A DNA stretch of 59,803 nt from an uncultured bacterium (GTDB taxonomy: Bacteria > Chloroflexota > Anaerolineae > J036 > Brachytrichaceae): contig CAIQQO010000157.1 of the NCBI GenBank assembly GCA_903873965.1, positions 1 to 59,803 on the forward strand. Reading direction: 5' to 3'. The notes under the pieces are model-generated. The model saw nothing but the letters and a program-made list of their open reading frames with translations. It ran no database searches and was not told where the DNA came from. Position 1 is the stretch's first letter, and each line of letters opens with the position of its first letter. Shown here one piece after another: positions 8,916 to 17,999 of this stretch. The position numbers were made by a program, and so were the translations under genes.

Positions 8916-9479
8916 ATGTTTAGTTCGAACCTTGTCAAGAAGATGGTGGCCAGTAGTGCCGTGGTGATCGCATTGGTTGGCGGTATGGCTGTCACCCCTG
9001 TACTCATTGCACAGGCGCAAACAGGCACTCCGCCGACACAGAACCGGCAAGCTGCCGGCGCGCCAGGTGCAGGCCAAGCGCCGGTTCAGGGAAAGGGGCT
9101 GGTTCGCGTGTTCAATCTTGAGCAGCGGGTTCAGGATCGCCAGAGCAAACGACTGGAAGGCACCAGCATGGTCATTTCCAGAACACAAACACTGATCGAC
9201 AAAGCTAGCGCAGACGGCAAAGTAGTGGATGGCTTGGTAACTGCCTTGACCAATTATAAAGATGCGGTGACCAAGGCGCAGACATTGCATACGGCTGCCG
9301 GCAGTATTCTGGATGCCCATGCGGGGTTCACCGATGGTAAGGTCACTGACGCACCCGCAGCGAAAACCACCGTGACTGGCACAGGCGCAAAACAGAAAGA
9401 ACTCGCGCAAAGCCTGAATCAGGCGCGCAAGGCTCTCGTCGAGGCAGTAAAGGCATTCAGGGGCAGCAATACAAAGTAA
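8916..9479 (+). CDS. Exported protein of unknown function
   Basis: Protein of 187 residues with a clear secretion signal: KK near residue 9, a hydrophobic core VVIALVGGMAVTPVLIA, and a likely cleavage after AQAQT (about residue 36). The mature part begins with a Gly/Pro/Gln/Ala-rich linker, followed by a hydrophilic, probably helical region (about 65-185) rich in Lys, Ala and Gln. No family is recognised; the helical mature part suggests a small periplasmic or surface protein. A strong ribosome binding site (AAAGGAG) precedes the ATG, and a perfect hairpin follows the stop, so it is probably a monocistronic unit. Confidence 0.8.
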   Translation: MFSSNLVKKMVASSAVVIALVGGMAVTPVLIAQAQTGTPPTQNRQAAGAPGAGQAPVQGKGLVRVFNLEQRVQDRQSKRLEGTSMVISRTQTLIDKASADGKVVDGLVTALTNYKDAVTKAQTLHTAAGSILDAHAGFTDGKVTDAPAAKTTVTGTGAKQKELAQSLNQARKALVEAVKAFRGSNTK

Positions 9480-9518
9480 TGATCAAAAGACTGTCGAATA
9501 ACCGGTTCCTGTAGACGC

Positions 9519-9546
9519 GAAGAGGCGAGTAGGTACTCGCCTCTTC
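9519..9546 (+). terminator. Hairpin terminator after the exported-protein gene
   Basis: Perfect 13-base arms GAAGAGGCGAGTA (9519-9531) and TACTCGCCTCTTC (9534-9546) with a two-base loop, 40 bases after the stop codon. The run of T after it is poor (TTGCATAAAG), so termination efficiency is uncertain. Confidence 0.65.
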
Positions 9547-9997
9547 TTGCATAAAGTCACACTTGAACAGGAAATATGTGTTACTTTGCTGGTGTATGGA
9601 AGTTCACTGACCTCCGATCTCCTAAGCGAGAACAAGCCAGTCTTACCTATTCAGAACTTTGTGCTCAGTCACCATGACACTGAAACATAACCCGTAACCG
9701 AAATCAAACGCGAAGTATCAGTATGGATGGTGTTCTTCTGGATCCTTGCTGCCCTTAAGAACGGAAGTGAACCAGAAAGGCCACTCCTCATGATCGACAG
9801 CACACCAGCGGCAATGTCAAGAAAGCTTTGGTGGATTTTTCATATCCTCCAACTCCCGGACCATTCCCTGAAAGATTTAGGCACGATCACTCAAACTACA
9901 CACCGAACAATACACTCGTTATTATGAGTATCCGCCTACTACCATTATACATCGAATATGGGCGATTGTCCATCCCCCAATTTACAACTAAACCGGT
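9547..9997. other. Intergenic stretch without a convincing gene
   Basis: About 450 bases, richer in A and T than the surroundings. Short open frames here have no ribosome binding site and no recognisable protein features. It lies between the end of the exported-protein unit and the 3' end of the minus-strand dioxygenase gene, so it may be decayed sequence. Confidence 0.5.
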
Positions 9998-10798
9998 TTA
10001 TCCGTACGGGCCGTGTTCAAGAAAGCCCAACAGGCGGCGCAGGCGGGGGTTGGCGTCTTTGTAAACGTGCTCCGGCATGTTGTAGTTCATGAATGGATAG
10101 TACATGTGGTTGATCATGCGCCGGCCATAAGTGACCTGGGTGATGTACCGTACTCGGTCGCTTTGGTTGGGTCCACCGCGATGCCACACCTGGTTGTTAA
10201 ACATCACCACGCTGCCCGCCTTCCCCAGGCAAGGCACGGCCATATCGGCGTAGTGCGTCTCATCCAGGTTTTTTGGTGTGGGCGCGCCAAACAAGTGTGA
10301 TCCCGGAATCACTTCTGTTCCGCCATGTTTGCGCTCGGTCACATCGGTGAGGTAGTAGTTGGCGGTGAAAAACAACACTGGCAGGCGCACATTCGTCGGG
10401 CGTTCGCCGTGCGTCACCAGATAATGAGCGGGATCATCCTGATGCCAGGTGCTGATCCCGCCGCCATCACGGGTGATGAATGAGTTGTTGTGTACCACGT
10501 GACAGTTCGGCGCGATCAAGGCTTCAGCAAACTTCGCGATAGGGTCCATATCAAACAGGCTGAGGTTGGCGCAGCTGTTCTCAAACAACCTCACGCGCAA
10601 CCGAATCGCGTCGTTTGTATCATCGTTACCCATGTGGCTGCGTTCCAGCCCTGCCAGTTCACGGTCAAGATCGGCGCGCAATTCGGCGCACAGGTCCTGG
10701 GTCAGGCACTCGGGCAGGAACAGGTAACCATCTTGATGGAACTGCTCAACCCACTCATTGATCGTGTCGTTCGATACATGTTCGTAGTTATTCAACAT
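9998..10798 (-). CDS. Phytanoyl-CoA dioxygenase (PhyH) family protein
   Basis: Fe(II)/2-oxoglutarate-dependent oxygenase-like protein of 266 residues. The metal-binding facial triad is visible as the HxD motif in STWHQDDPAHY (near residue 120) and the distal histidine in FNNQVWHRGGPNQSDRVR (about 210), where the later Arg would bind 2-oxoglutarate. The family hydroxylates varied small molecules, so the substrate cannot be assigned. I use the ATG at 10798, with GGGAG eight bases upstream, over a GTG three codons earlier. It lies 34 bases downstream of the URO-D-like gene on the same strand and is probably co-transcribed with it. It is not closely similar to the two PhyH copies at 51742-54812. 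Confidence 0.88.
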   Translation of the reverse strand: MLNNYEHVSNDTINEWVEQFHQDGYLFLPECLTQDLCAELRADLDRELAGLERSHMGNDDTNDAIRLRVRLFENSCANLSLFDMDPIAKFAEALIAPNCHVVHNNSFITRDGGGISTWHQDDPAHYLVTHGERPTNVRLPVLFFTANYYLTDVTERKHGGTEVIPGSHLFGAPTPKNLDETHYADMAVPCLGKAGSVVMFNNQVWHRGGPNQSDRVRYITQVTYGRRMINHMYYPFMNYNMPEHVYKDANPRLRRLLGFLEHGPYG

Positions 10799-10832
10799 CA
10801 CATCCACTCCCGTCGTTCGGATATGACCCTGT

Positions 10833-11774
10833 TTATACCTCGATTTGGTGTGCAGTGCGCCGCGCTGCCATCTGCAGTCGGTATGGGGCGTCGGGAGGCA
10901 CGGTGCAGCCCGGCCCGATCAACAGTTTGCGCGCGCCGGCTTCACGCACGGCAGAAGCAATGTCGGCGCTGATTTCGTCCACCGATTGTTTGGCGATGGC
11001 ACTTTCATTGATACCGCCGATTAACGCCGCTTGGGTCAGCTTGCGTGCTTCGGCCAGCGATGGCGCAGTCTGATGATGCGACCAGCTGAAGGCTTCCACT
11101 GGGTAATGCAGTGTGCGGTTGAATTCGAGGTTGAGGCCGTGCACGTGGGCGATGCGAACCATGCCTGCCGCGGCCTGCAGGATGCGCACATCGTATGGCG
11201 CAACGAACTCAGCGAACTGTTCAGCCGTTAATCCACCCGCGTCAGCGCGGCTGGCACCGTTGATCGAGTAGAACAGCCCGGTGACGCCAAGCGCTTTGCA
11301 TGCAACGACGTACTCGCAAAAGGTCTGGGTGATCGCTTCCAGCATGGCGTGGCCGGCTGCGGGGTGGTCGAATACCAGCTGAGCAGCACTGGCGCCTGCG
11401 CCGCGCACCAGCGTCTGCAATGGATTGAACAGCGTCTCCACGATAGGCACATCGGGGCCAAGTTCGCTGCGCAGGATACGCAGACATGCCAGTTGTTTAG
11501 CAAAGGCAGGTTCGTTCATGGGCAGCGGTTTGAACCCCAGCAAGTCGGCTTCGCAGGTGACGTTCTGGCCCGAAGGCAACGGATAGCGATAGTCATTCAT
11601 CGCCTTCAAATAGTCCCAGTCGTATGCGGCCATGTAGCGCAGATGGGCGCGCGCCGTTTCCTCACTCGACAGGTGCTCTGTCGCAAAGTGAAGCCATATA
11701 CTCACCGGTAGATGATCGACGGGTTCGCCATTTATCGCAGCCATAAAGCGCTGCATCTTGTTCATACTTGTCAT
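10833..11774 (-). CDS. Uroporphyrinogen decarboxylase (URO-D) family protein, methyltransferase-like
   Basis: Protein of 313 residues with the URO-D fold signature MQRFMAAINGEPVDHLPVSIW at its start. It keeps candidate zinc ligands of the corrinoid/CoM methyltransferase branch: a histidine in RIAHVHG (about residue 210) and a cysteine in LLIGPGCTVPPDAP (about 290). This branch handles methyl groups on thiols or corrinoids rather than making haem, but distant members near sugar genes have unknown roles. A strong ribosome binding site (AAAGGAG) fixes the start MTSMNKM. It is transcribed away from the Gfo/Idh gene, across a 183-base divergent region, and leads into the PhyH gene. Confidence 0.8.
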   Translation of the reverse strand: MTSMNKMQRFMAAINGEPVDHLPVSIWLHFATEHLSSEETARAHLRYMAAYDWDYLKAMNDYRYPLPSGQNVTCEADLLGFKPLPMNEPAFAKQLACLRILRSELGPDVPIVETLFNPLQTLVRGAGASAAQLVFDHPAAGHAMLEAITQTFCEYVVACKALGVTGLFYSINGASRADAGGLTAEQFAEFVAPYDVRILQAAAGMVRIAHVHGLNLEFNRTLHYPVEAFSWSHHQTAPSLAEARKLTQAALIGGINESAIAKQSVDEISADIASAVREAGARKLLIGPGCTVPPDAPYRLQMAARRTAHQIEV

Positions 11775-11957
11775 TGTTCTCCTTTGTGGTTAGCACTTTA
11801 TTATGCGTCATGCGAAAAATAGGATCAGATCATCCGCGCCGCGAGCTGCATTGAATCCAGCTAAACGATTTCCCAAAGTCCGGTAGGATAGACAGTTGCA
11901 CAGCACACGTGCGCTCGGGCATGGGCACGAGCGGCATTCGGACGGAGGTTTAACCCT

Positions 11958-13217
11958 ATGGCAAAGCAAAAAGAGGCTGCAAAACCGATCCGCGTAGGCG
12001 TGATCGGCGTTGGTCGAGGACAGTCGTTCATGCGACAGGCGCCGCATGCCGGTATGCAATTGGTCGCCATCTGCGACACATGGGAGGAGCGCCTGCATAA
12101 AGTGGGCGACGAACTGGGCGTGGCCACATATACTGACTACGACCAGTTTCTAGGGCATGACATGGACGCCGTCATTACAGCGAACTACTTCCATCAGCAC
12201 GCGCCGTTTGCAATCAAGGCACTACGCGCGGGCAAGCACGTCATGAGCGAAACGTCGGCGTGCAAGACATTGGCCGAAGGCGTAGCCTTGATCCGCGAAG
12301 TGGAAAAGAGCGGCAAGATTTACATGTTCGCTGAGAACTATCCCTATACAGCCGCCAACATGGAAATGCGCCGTCTCTACCAGAACGGCGAGATCGGCGA
12401 CGCCCTGTATGCCGACGGCGAGTACAACCACCCGATGGAACTGGGCGACGTGATGCGAATTTCACCGGGATTGAATCACTGGCGCAATAACCTGCCGACG
12501 ACCTATTACTGCACGCACGCGCTGGCGCCGTTGATGAGCGCAACTGATACGTGGCCGGTAGCAGTCAACGCGCTATCGATCGAGGTCCCGGATGGATTTG
12601 CGCCACTCAGCCCGCGCCGCAGTGATCTGGGCGCGGTCATCCTGTGTCGCATGAACAACGGCGCCGTGTTTAAGTTGTTTCAGACAGGCGTGCCGGGACA
12701 CAGCATCTGGTATCGCATTCACGGCACACATGGGTTGATGGAACACACGCGCGGGCCGGGCTACTGGGGCCCAGGGCAACTTCGCATCGCGCACGATCCA
12801 TGGGACCTGCGCCCCGACGAAGTTACCGAGCGCACGTTCCTGCCTGACTTCCCAACATGGGCGCAGGAAGCTGCACGCACCGGTCATGGCGGCGGCGATT
12901 ACTTCACCACACACTATTTCGCCGACGCGATCCGCACCGGCAAGCCGCCCTACCTTGATGTCTACCGCGGCGTGGCGATGTCGATCGTCGGCATCCTGGC
13001 ATGGCGCAGCGCCCTTCAGAACGGCGCCTCTTTTCCCGTGCCCGATCTGCGTGACAAGAAGCAACGCGAAGCCTACGCAGAGGATCACTGGTCGCCCTTC
13101 CCCGAAGACGCCGGGGCAGGCCAGCCGCCGGCCAGCATCAAGGGGCACATCAAACCCAGCGCCGCTGCCATCCGTTACGCGCGCAAAATCTGGAAGGAAA
13201 TTGGCTTTAAGGAATAG
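11958..13217 (+). CDS. Gfo/Idh/MocA family oxidoreductase
   Basis: NAD(P)-dependent sugar-type dehydrogenase of 419 residues. The N-terminal Rossmann fold starts IRVGVIGVGRGQSFMRQA, with the EKP-like segment replaced by HVMSETSACKT (about residues 93-104); the C-terminal domain holds ENYPYTAANM (about 128-138) and the substrate-face residues near EYNHPMEL. Relatives oxidise or epimerise sugars, inositols and uronic acid derivatives, or dehydrate them. Lack of the usual Lys-Pro after Glu in the middle motif suggests altered chemistry; this should be checked by alignment. GGAGG precedes the ATG. It begins a plus-strand pair with the glycyl radical enzyme. Confidence 0.9.
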   Translation: MAKQKEAAKPIRVGVIGVGRGQSFMRQAPHAGMQLVAICDTWEERLHKVGDELGVATYTDYDQFLGHDMDAVITANYFHQHAPFAIKALRAGKHVMSETSACKTLAEGVALIREVEKSGKIYMFAENYPYTAANMEMRRLYQNGEIGDALYADGEYNHPMELGDVMRISPGLNHWRNNLPTTYYCTHALAPLMSATDTWPVAVNALSIEVPDGFAPLSPRRSDLGAVILCRMNNGAVFKLFQTGVPGHSIWYRIHGTHGLMEHTRGPGYWGPGQLRIAHDPWDLRPDEVTERTFLPDFPTWAQEAARTGHGGGDYFTTHYFADAIRTGKPPYLDVYRGVAMSIVGILAWRSALQNGASFPVPDLRDKKQREAYAEDHWSPFPEDAGAGQPPASIKGHIKPSAAAIRYARKIWKEIGFKE

Positions 13218-13384
13218 CTCTCACCAAAGTCACCAAGTCAGGAACGGACGCTTCGTTCTTCTGTGTGCTTTGGGAGGGCCTTTTTAGCATACCAACCATA
13301 CTAACGACTTTGCATCGCAGATGGATTGGTCTTATATTTGCGACAGCAAATCGTACAGGCCGCATGGCCGGGATGGGACTCACC

Positions 13385-15568
13385 ATGAACCAGAACAACA
13401 AATATCAACAACGCACCGATGTGCTCAACAAAATCAAGATGGAGCACACTGCGCAGAAGCTTGAACAAACAGGCTATTTCAATGTAGACGACGACGGGCG
13501 CATCCCGTGGCCCGAGCCGATTCCCTTCACGCCGAAGTCGAATCACCCGTCAGGCGGATGCTATGGCGCGCGCAGCATCGGCGATAATTTTCGCGAATGG
13601 CTGGACGTGCACCCGGTGATCATTCACCCGCAAAGCGCTCTGGCCGGCGCATGGATCACCTATGTCCCCGGCGTCGGCGGGTGGAAGCCCGAAGATCGCC
13701 CCGAACATCTACGCCCGCTGCACAAGAAATACAACCTGCGTCCTGGCATCGGTGCGCAGAACCATCTCGGGCCAGATATGAAAATCGGACTCGACCTGGG
13801 CTGGGGCGGATTGTTGAAGAAGATTCGCGAATCGCGCGAGCTTAACCGGCCCGACAATACGGATTTCCTCGACGCCGAGGAGAACCTCGTGCTGGGCGTG
13901 CAGGACTGGATCAAGCGCCACGTGGCCAAGGCGCACGAGATGGCCGCTGTCGAAACTGATCCCGAAATTCGCGCCAACCTGCTGAGCATGGCCGAGATGA
14001 ACGCGTGGCTGATCGAAGGCGCACCACGCACCTTGCGCGAGGCCTGCCAGTTCCTGGCGTGGTTCCAGTGCATCGATCGCATGTGGGGGCGGGGCGGCGC
14101 GCTCGGTCAGCTTGATGAACTGCTGCGACCGTTTTACGAGGCCGACTTGGCCGCGGGGCGGATCGTCGATGACGAAGAAGCAGTTTGGTTTCTGACCAGC
14201 CTGATCTTCAACGACACGCATTACTCGCAGATCGGCGGCCCCACGCCCGACGGCGCTCGCGATTTGACCAGCCCGATATCGTTCCTGATCCTCGAAGCCA
14301 CGCACCGTTTGAAGATTCCGTCCAACATCGCTTTGCGCGTACATGACAAGGGCAACCCCGAACTGCTACGCCGCGCGGTGCAATACCTGTTCGAAGATGG
14401 CACCGGCGTGTGCTACTCGTGCTCGAAAGGCCTGGACGAAGGCTATGCCCGCAATGGCGTGCCGATTCAACTCGCTCGCATGCGCGCCAAGGTCGGTTGC
14501 AACTGGACATGCCTGCCCGGGATCGAATACCCGATCCAGGACTGCACGCGCCAGTGTTTGACAAAGCCGTTCCTGCTGGCCTTTGAAGACATGATGGCCG
14601 ATACATCCGTGTCACCCAGCATGGAGGCGCTCTGGGATCGCTACGCGGCGCATCTGGGCGTATCGGTCGATGTGATGAAGCAGGGTTTCGACTGGCACAT
14701 GGATCACCATGCGGCCAACCATATCGAGATCGTGCTCAACCTGTTCTGCCACGGACCAATCGAGCGCGGGCTTGACGTGTCGGCGGGCGGCGTGGACATC
14801 TATCGCCTGACCTTCGACGGCGTCGGGCTGGCGACAGTCGCAGACTCGTTTGCAGCTATCGAACAGCGTGTGGCGAAAGAGAAGCGGATTTCGTGGAACG
14901 ACCTGGCATACTGGCTGGCGAATGATTATGGGCGCGACAGCAGCGATCCCGTGGTGCAGAAGGCGGGCGAAAATGTACGCCTGATGATGAAGAATATCGC
15001 ACGGTTTGGCACCGGCAATTCGCGCGCCGACTGGTGGGCCAAGCGGATTGGGGAGACGTATGTGCACCTGGTGCGCGGCACGCCCACGGCCAAGGGCTTC
15101 ACGGTCATCCCGGGCTTGTTCTCACACGGCGACGTGATTAGTATTGGCAAGGAACTCACGGCCACGCCGAACGGTCGGCATGCTGGCGACGCCATCTCGC
15201 ACAGCGTCGATCCCGACCCCGGTTTCATGCCCGGCGGCACAGCCTCACCCACGGCCAAGTCGAATGCGGTGACGGCAGTACAGCCCGGTTGGGGCAACAG
15301 CGCCCCGCTGCAGATCGACTTTGACAAGCACCTGGCACAGGAATACGGCGGCATCGAATCCATCGAGGCGATGATCAAGACGCACAACGCTCAGGGCGGC
15401 ACGCTGATCAACATCAACGTGATTTCGAAGGAGCAGGTGCTCGAAGCGCATGCCGATCCGGAGAAATACCCCGACCTTGTCGTGCGCGTGACTGGCTATA
15501 GCGCCTACTTCAAGATGCTCTCGCCGGAATATCGGCAACAGGTGGTGGACCGAATTCTGGCGGAATAA
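13385..15568 (+). CDS. Glycyl radical enzyme, pyruvate formate-lyase-like
   Basis: Protein of 727 residues with the C-terminal glycyl radical domain, seen as RVTGYSAYFKMLSPEY; the radical glycine is about residue 704. The catalytic cysteine loop is VGCNWTCLPGIEY, with Cys at about 372 and a second at 376. In well-known eliminases (choline, diol, hydroxyproline types) the active cysteine is followed two residues later by Glu (CxE); here that position is Trp, so the reaction probably differs. I start at the ATG at 13385, after GGGATGGGA, because an upstream extension has no family-like sequence. No activating radical SAM enzyme is adjacent. The gene follows the Gfo/Idh gene by 167 bases. Confidence 0.88.
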   Translation: MNQNNKYQQRTDVLNKIKMEHTAQKLEQTGYFNVDDDGRIPWPEPIPFTPKSNHPSGGCYGARSIGDNFREWLDVHPVIIHPQSALAGAWITYVPGVGGWKPEDRPEHLRPLHKKYNLRPGIGAQNHLGPDMKIGLDLGWGGLLKKIRESRELNRPDNTDFLDAEENLVLGVQDWIKRHVAKAHEMAAVETDPEIRANLLSMAEMNAWLIEGAPRTLREACQFLAWFQCIDRMWGRGGALGQLDELLRPFYEADLAAGRIVDDEEAVWFLTSLIFNDTHYSQIGGPTPDGARDLTSPISFLILEATHRLKIPSNIALRVHDKGNPELLRRAVQYLFEDGTGVCYSCSKGLDEGYARNGVPIQLARMRAKVGCNWTCLPGIEYPIQDCTRQCLTKPFLLAFEDMMADTSVSPSMEALWDRYAAHLGVSVDVMKQGFDWHMDHHAANHIEIVLNLFCHGPIERGLDVSAGGVDIYRLTFDGVGLATVADSFAAIEQRVAKEKRISWNDLAYWLANDYGRDSSDPVVQKAGENVRLMMKNIARFGTGNSRADWWAKRIGETYVHLVRGTPTAKGFTVIPGLFSHGDVISIGKELTATPNGRHAGDAISHSVDPDPGFMPGGTASPTAKSNAVTAVQPGWGNSAPLQIDFDKHLAQEYGGIESIEAMIKTHNAQGGTLININVISKEQVLEAHADPEKYPDLVVRVTGYSAYFKMLSPEYRQQVVDRILAE

Positions 15569-15990
15569 GCTGCGCAGATTTCGGGTTTGACCACGGAATA
15601 GTCGGAAGACACGGAAACGGACAAAGAGTTCAGACTATTCTGCGAGTGCGGACTAACGGTCATTGCACGCGCAGGATAGTCTGGCTATCGAAGCTGAAAC
15701 GGCTTCGCTGCGAGGGTCTCAGGCCACGAGCCATTGCCTGCGTGACCAGATTTGTGTCTACATAAAACCCAACCAGAGTTTCAGGATGGTCTCAACAGCA
15801 TTGAGTTGAACAGAGGCCAGACTCCCAATGTAACGTACAAGTCTGGCGCATAGTATTCCGTGTGCTGGTGGCCTCACGAGCATCATATTGTTCAAAACTC
15901 ATCTCAGCAACCGCGATAAAATCATCGTCCGCCATTGTGCTGTGGTTTTACCGTCCAGTCGTACAATGCGAATCATCACAGGAGGGCATT
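15569..15990. other. Intergenic stretch with a possible decayed ORF on the minus strand
   Basis: About 420 bases. It begins with a degenerate CACGGAA-type repeat (15588-15625). On the minus strand an ATG at 15935 opens a 47-codon frame (start MADDDFIAVAEM) ending at a stop at 15792; the same frame stays open after that stop, through YVDTNLVTQAM, until about 15660. This looks like a small gene broken by a stop, but no family is recognised. The last 30 bases contain the ribosome binding site of the SDR gene. Confidence 0.35.
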
Positions 15991-16773
15991 ATGAGATTAG
16001 CAAACAAGAACGCCATCGTGACCGGTGGCGCAGCAGGGATTGGTAAGGCGATTGCGATTGCGTTAGCAAACGAGGGCGCGAATGTCGCCATCGCCGATGT
16101 GCAGATGGCGAAGGCGGAAGCTGTCGCGGCTGAGATTCGCGCATTGGGACGCAAGTCCATCGCGGTCAAATGCGACGTCGGCGATAGCGCCCAGGTCGAC
16201 AGCATGGTGGCGCAGGCAGTCGCGGCATTCGGTGGGGTGCATATCCTCGTCAACAACGCAGCCATCATTTCCGACGGCTCGTTCTGGGAGGTCAGCGACG
16301 ACACGTGGAATCGCCTGATCCGCAACAACCTATCGAGCGTGTTCTATTGCTCGCGCGCGGTCGCCAAGGTGTTGATCGCCCAGAAGCAGGGCGGGCGCAT
16401 CATCAACATGTCGTCGATCCATGCCACTTTGTCCGAGCCGTCAGCGGGCCCGTACACCGCGGCCAAGGGCGGCATCGAAGCGTTCTCGCGCACCATGGCG
16501 ACCGAACTCGCGCCGTACAAGGTCAACGTCAACTGCGTCGCGCCAGGTGCAACTTATAGCGAATTGACCACGCCAATGTACACCGATTCCGTCAAGGAAG
16601 CGTTGTTCCAGCGCGTGCCGATGAAGGAGATCGCGCAACCCGAGTGGATCGCTGCCGGCGTCGTCTTTCTCGCCTGCGACGAATCACGCTACATGACCGG
16701 CCAGGTACTCACGATTGACGGCGGCTACGTCATGGATGGCAGCCTGCCAGGCGCGAAATACTGGACGGAATAA
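15991..16773 (+). CDS. Short-chain dehydrogenase/reductase (SDR)
   Basis: Classical SDR of 260 residues: cofactor motif TGGAAGIGKA (about 12-21), NNAA motif at about 88, and catalytic Ser-Tyr-Lys in NMSSIHATLS and GPYTAAKGG. Classical SDRs oxidise alcohols or reduce ketones of sugars and small metabolites with NAD(P). The start ATG at 15991 has a near-perfect GGAGG six bases before it, so the longer upstream frame is rejected. It follows the glycyl radical enzyme gene in the same direction, though 422 bases away. Likely part of the same catabolic set, substrate unknown. Confidence 0.92.
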   Translation: MRLANKNAIVTGGAAGIGKAIAIALANEGANVAIADVQMAKAEAVAAEIRALGRKSIAVKCDVGDSAQVDSMVAQAVAAFGGVHILVNNAAIISDGSFWEVSDDTWNRLIRNNLSSVFYCSRAVAKVLIAQKQGGRIINMSSIHATLSEPSAGPYTAAKGGIEAFSRTMATELAPYKVNVNCVAPGATYSELTTPMYTDSVKEALFQRVPMKEIAQPEWIAAGVVFLACDESRYMTGQVLTIDGGYVMDGSLPGAKYWTE

Positions 16774-16912
16774 CGCCACCGGGGCATTCATTTTCATGGT
16801 TTTTAGCCGTACATGAAAGCAAGCCCAAAAGGGTGCCTGTTGACAAATAGGCCATGTACGGTGGATAAAAAGTGGCGAAACCCAGCTTCGAGCGCGATTT
16901 TAGCGCGATAAC

Positions 16913-16963
16913 TGTGGATAAGTGCCCCCCAATCTGTGGATGCCTGTGGATAGCCGTGGATAG
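16913..16963. repeat. Cluster of DnaA-box-like motifs in ten-base phase
   Basis: TGTGGATAA at 16913-16921 is the exact complement of the E. coli DnaA box TTATCCACA. TGTGGATGC (16935), TGTGGATAG (16945) and CGTGGATAG (16955) follow with starts exactly ten bases apart. A one-mismatch site, GGTGGATAA, lies at 16860-16868. The cluster is between two convergent genes, an SDR and a PP2C phosphatase. It could bind DnaA, but no replication genes are near. Confidence 0.6.
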
Positions 16964-17046
16964 CATTCCGCAACATTGTGCACCAATAATCGCAATCCGC
17001 TCTGCGCGCCGATGATTTCGCGCAGCCGCTGGGTACGCTCAGCCAC

Positions 17047-17847
17047 TCAAGCTGGTGGATGCAATGTAAGGGCAGCCAGCACCAGCGTCTTGTCGTCATC
17101 CGTCCGTGCGCACACGCGCGGCGAATTCAGAAAGTCGACCAGGTGTGCATGAGCGGTATCATCCGCAGACGCGGCAAAGTCGAATAACGGTTTGAAGAAC
17201 GGCGCATGCGGCTCGTAAGAGGGTAACTTCAGCGCGAGCCGCAACAAACCATCGGTGCTGACCGCCAACGCTGCAATGTCGGCGTCGATCACTTGTATCG
17301 CCACCAGGTCGGCAGCTTGTGCCATGGTGATGAAGTAGGCCTCATTGGCATATTCACCCCGCTGCGGTGGCGCGGCAGTGAATAATCGCCCACCCGTATC
17401 CTGCGCCACGGCAAAGCCATCGCCAACTTGCGCCACGCACAACGTCCCAGGCACAAGCACGGCGCAGATCAGGGTCGTGGCGTAGTCTCGCAAGGTGACT
17501 TCCTCACCGGCTGCCTTCACCTGCTCAATGTGTTTAACGATAGCTTCACGCGCCACGCCAAAACACACGTCCATCGTCACGCGCCATGTGGCTTCATCAA
17601 CAGGTTGCGCATCCGTCGAATACATCGCGTGCACGGTCACTGCGAGGGCCAACAGTGCGTGATCCACTGCAATCGCTGCTCCCTCCGCAGAACGCGAAGC
17701 CGACCCCGCGCCATCTGCGACGGCAATCAACCACTCACCGGTAGGCAACTGGCGCACGCCATGCGCATCCTGGCAGGGCACACCGCCACTCACGTGCGAC
17801 GTTCCCTGCACCGATGCGCCAGTCACTCGGAAAACAGATTTATCCAC
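17047..17847 (-). CDS. PP2C-family protein phosphatase
   Basis: Soluble protein of 266 residues matching PP2C_2-type Ser/Thr phosphatases. The first metal-binding block is GGVPCQDAHGVR, followed by IAVADGAGSASRSAEGAAIAV (the DGxG core near residue 44), and later CVAQVGDGFAV and AVSTDGLLRLAL with further acidic metal ligands. This subgroup typically lies with vWA proteins of the TerY type; here the vWA gene is immediately upstream. The start is a GTG at 17847 with only weak ribosome binding sequence. It would reverse Ser/Thr phosphorylation on a substrate linked to its vWA partner. Confidence 0.87.
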   Translation of the reverse strand: MDKSVFRVTGASVQGTSHVSGGVPCQDAHGVRQLPTGEWLIAVADGAGSASRSAEGAAIAVDHALLALAVTVHAMYSTDAQPVDEATWRVTMDVCFGVAREAIVKHIEQVKAAGEEVTLRDYATTLICAVLVPGTLCVAQVGDGFAVAQDTGGRLFTAAPPQRGEYANEAYFITMAQAADLVAIQVIDADIAALAVSTDGLLRLALKLPSYEPHAPFFKPLFDFAASADDTAHAHLVDFLNSPRVCARTDDDKTLVLAALTLHPPA

Positions 17848-17999
17848 GAATAGGCCTGAATGAAACGTGATCGGAAATAGGACATGAACCTGTGTATTGG
17901 CATTGGGTATATGCCGACGACTGATTGTCTGAAAACCTTTATGCGCTTGCTGGTATTCCTACTCTGCATGTGAGTCATTCACGTTTTACGCATCACGCT

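Noticed and set aside
9727..9927. 66-codon frame in the gap after the exported protein
   Set aside because: No ribosome binding site, no family features, in AT-rich spacer.
13265..13384. Forty extra residues before the glycyl radical enzyme
   Set aside because: Not family-like, hydrophobic in a random way, and the internal ATG has a better purine-rich region before it.
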